Source of the DNA: Syntrophus sp. (in: bacteria)
GTDB lineage: Bacteria; Desulfobacterota; Syntrophorhabdia; Syntrophorhabdales; Syntrophorhabdaceae
Assembly (NCBI GenBank): GCA_013824645.1
Contig: PNOF01000010.1
Span: 1-56,337 of the forward strand
Length of the DNA stretch: 56,337 bases
Reading direction: 5' to 3'
The notes beneath the pieces were generated by a model, which saw only the letters and a list, made by a program, of their open reading frames with translations, had not been told where the DNA came from and searched no databases. The position numbers and the translations under genes are program-made. Positions within the stretch are counted from its first letter, which is position 1; every line of letters begins with the position of its first letter. Positions 54,847 to 56,337 of this stretch are shown here, piece after piece.

Positions 54847-56337
54847 ATGGAGAGCTGGTCACTTACTGCAATTACTGATTTTTTACCGGACGCAACATTT
54901 GCCATCGACATAGGCGGGTATGTTATTGTCTGGAACAGGGCAATGGAGATCATGACCGGGGTCCATAGAGAAGATATGCTCGGTAAAGGCGACTACGCAT
55001 ATTCCATTCCTTTCTATGGCAAAAGAAGATCTATGCTTATAGACCTCGTTATGCATGAAGGGAAAGAATCGGACGTCTCTTATAATTACATAAAAAAACA
55101 AGGAAATACAATCTATGCAGAAGACTATGTCCCTGTCCTTAATGATGGTATGGGTGCTTACCTCTGGGGCACCGCAGCACCTTTGCTGGATGATAATGGT
55201 GACTATCAGGGGGCGCTTGAATCTATTCGTGATATTACCGAACGCGTACTCATAGAAAAAAAATTAATGGATTCAGAGCGTAAGTTTCGGGGTCTTGCTG
55301 AAAAATCGGTTGCCGGTGTCTACCTTGTACAGGATGGTGTATTCAAATATGTCAATTTGAAACTTGCCCAGATATCAGGATACAGCATCGATGAAATGAT
55401 CGACAAAGTAACAATAGAAGACGTCGTCTTCCCTGAAGACTGGCCCATCGTCGAGGAGAACGTGCGCAAACGGTTATCAGGCGAACTGGAATCCCTCCAT
55501 TATGAATTCAGAATACGCACAAAAAACCAGCAGGTCAAAAACACTGAGGTATACAGCTCCCTTACTGTTTACCAAGGGAGGCCTGCGGTGATCGGGACAC
55601 TACTGGATATCACCCAGCGCAAGCTCGCAGAGAACGCACTGGAGGAAGAGCGGCAGAGGTTTCTTATTCTTACCGATGAGGCGCCTTTCGGTATAGTGCT
55701 GTTTAACAGGGGGGGCACTTACACTTACCTTAATAGAAAGTTCAAGGAGATCTTTGGCTATGATCTTTATGACATCCCCGATGGAAGGACATGGTTCAGG
55801 AAGGCTTATCCCGATGCCGGGCACAGACATAAGGCGATAGAAGCATGGTTTAGCGATGTGGACAAAATCGAAGAAAATATATCCATGACAGTAGAAGAAA
55901 AATGGATATTTACCGTAATATGCAAGGATAAGAAAGAGAAAATTATCTGTTTTATCATGCTTCGATTACCAACCGGGGAGTACCTCATGACATGTGAAGA
56001 TATTACGGAACGTAAAAAAACAGAAGAGGCCCTGGAAAAGAGAGAAGCGGAACTGGAGATCAAATCAATAAACCTTGAGGAGATGAATGCGGCCCTCAAG
56101 GTCTTGCTCAAAGAGCGGGAAAACGATAAGATGGAACTGGAAGAAAAAATTCTATCCAATGTAAAGGATCTGGTCTTTCCGTATATTGAGAAATTAAAGA
56201 AGTCCCGGATCGATTCTCAATGCATGACCTATGTGAATATTGTTGAAACGAACCTGAATGATATTGTCTCTCCCTTTTTGCAAAAAATGGGATTAAAATA
56301 TGCAAATCTGACACCTACAGAAATAGAGATTGCCAAT
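54847..56337 (+). CDS. Triple-PAS, probably LuxR-type transcriptional regulator (3' cut by window)
   Basis: An open frame of 497 codons from the ATG at 54847 (SD GAGGAG) runs to the last base without a stop. Three PAS domains are visible: ~10-130 (FLPDATFAIDIGGYVIVWN), ~145-255 (KSVAGVYLVQDGVFKYVNLK, GTLLDITQRKLAENALEEER) and ~265-395 (EAPFGIVLFNRGGTYTYLN, LMTCEDITERKKTEEALEK). A coiled coil and KDLVFPYIEKLKKSRIDSQ lead to YANLTPTEIEIAN, the beginning of a LuxR-type helix-turn-helix. This architecture is common in deltaproteobacteria. The ligand and target genes are unknown; the HTH call rests on its first ten residues and the preceding linker. Confidence 0.85.
   Translation, partial: MESWSLTAITDFLPDATFAIDIGGYVIVWNRAMEIMTGVHREDMLGKGDYAYSIPFYGKRRSMLIDLVMHEGKESDVSYNYIKKQGNTIYAEDYVPVLNDGMGAYLWGTAAPLLDDNGDYQGALESIRDITERVLIEKKLMDSERKFRGLAEKSVAGVYLVQDGVFKYVNLKLAQISGYSIDEMIDKVTIEDVVFPEDWPIVEENVRKRLSGELESLHYEFRIRTKNQQVKNTEVYSSLTVYQGRPAVIGTLLDITQRKLAENALEEERQRFLILTDEAPFGIVLFNRGGTYTYLNRKFKEIFGYDLYDIPDGRTWFRKAYPDAGHRHKAIEAWFSDVDKIEENISMTVEEKWIFTVICKDKKEKIICFIMLRLPTGEYLMTCEDITERKKTEEALEKREAELEIKSINLEEMNAALKVLLKERENDKMELEEKILSNVKDLVFPYIEKLKKSRIDSQCMTYVNIVETNLNDIVSPFLQKMGLKYANLTPTEIEIAN

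Overview
The window reads as a chromosome segment of a Gram-negative, deltaproteobacteria-like (Desulfobacterota) bacterium, perhaps of the Syntrophorhabdus/Syntrophales kind. This assignment is an inference. It rests on the type IV pilus PilMNOPQ set with a secretin, an ABC-transporter O-antigen locus, a FixABCX electron-transfer operon, a DHH-CBS-nucleotidyltransferase fusion of the type known in deltaproteobacteria and Aquifex, and a PAS regulator of a style common in these genomes. No rRNA, CRISPR array, complete insertion sequence or prophage was seen. The first ~18 kb is visibly richer in A+T than the part after ~37 kb.

Layout: (1) 1-11059, surface polysaccharide locus: the end of an Ig/cadherin-like protein, an O-antigen ligase/polymerase with C-terminal TPRs, an ABC exporter (Wzm/Wzt), a 1211-residue methyltransferase/kinase-like/double glycosyltransferase, two more GT2 enzymes and a WbaP-like initiating phosphoglycosyltransferase. 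(2) 11080-17346, type IV pilus operon pilM-N-O-P-Q plus a FlgT-like periplasmic protein; PilM carries an N-terminal DUF5684-like membrane domain. (3) 17367-22533, housekeeping: RsuA/RluB-type pseudouridine synthase, tRNA-Ser(CGA) overlapping tadA, ruvC-ruvA-ruvB, purA. (4) 22749-29918, a GH108 peptidoglycan hydrolase and an enlarged macromolecular synthesis operon rpsU-yqeY-mutS2-dnaG-rpoD. (5) 30142-35216, a short leader ORF, fixA-fixB-fixC-fixX, then a MerR-type HTH/PAS-like/class III nucleotidyl cyclase fusion with a palindrome over its likely promoter.

(6) 35322-43837, accessory and metabolic genes: a MITE-like repeat, a NodIJ-like ABC exporter, two class I aminotransferases on the minus strand with good sigma-70 promoters, an MFS transporter, an alpha/beta hydrolase, a short-chain dehydrogenase, a 30-bp perfect palindrome and a small unknown protein. 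(7) 43856-45837, recQ on the minus strand, preceded by and coupled to an unlisted 46-residue single-pass membrane peptide. (8) 46067-52484, a SEC-C protein with a terminator, then xerD, the DHH-CBS-CCA/poly(A) polymerase fusion, scpA and sppA, tightly packed. (9) 52775-end, a soluble protein with two degenerate MCP-like signalling tips and the first 497 codons of a triple-PAS, probably LuxR-type regulator cut by the window end.

Most genes lie in short operons with 4-11 nt overlaps. The most unusual architectures are the cyclase transcription factor beside fixABCX, the DUF5684-PilM fusion, the FlgT-like protein behind the secretin, the four-module polysaccharide enzyme, the double-tip MCP-like protein and the RecQ-coupled micropeptide.
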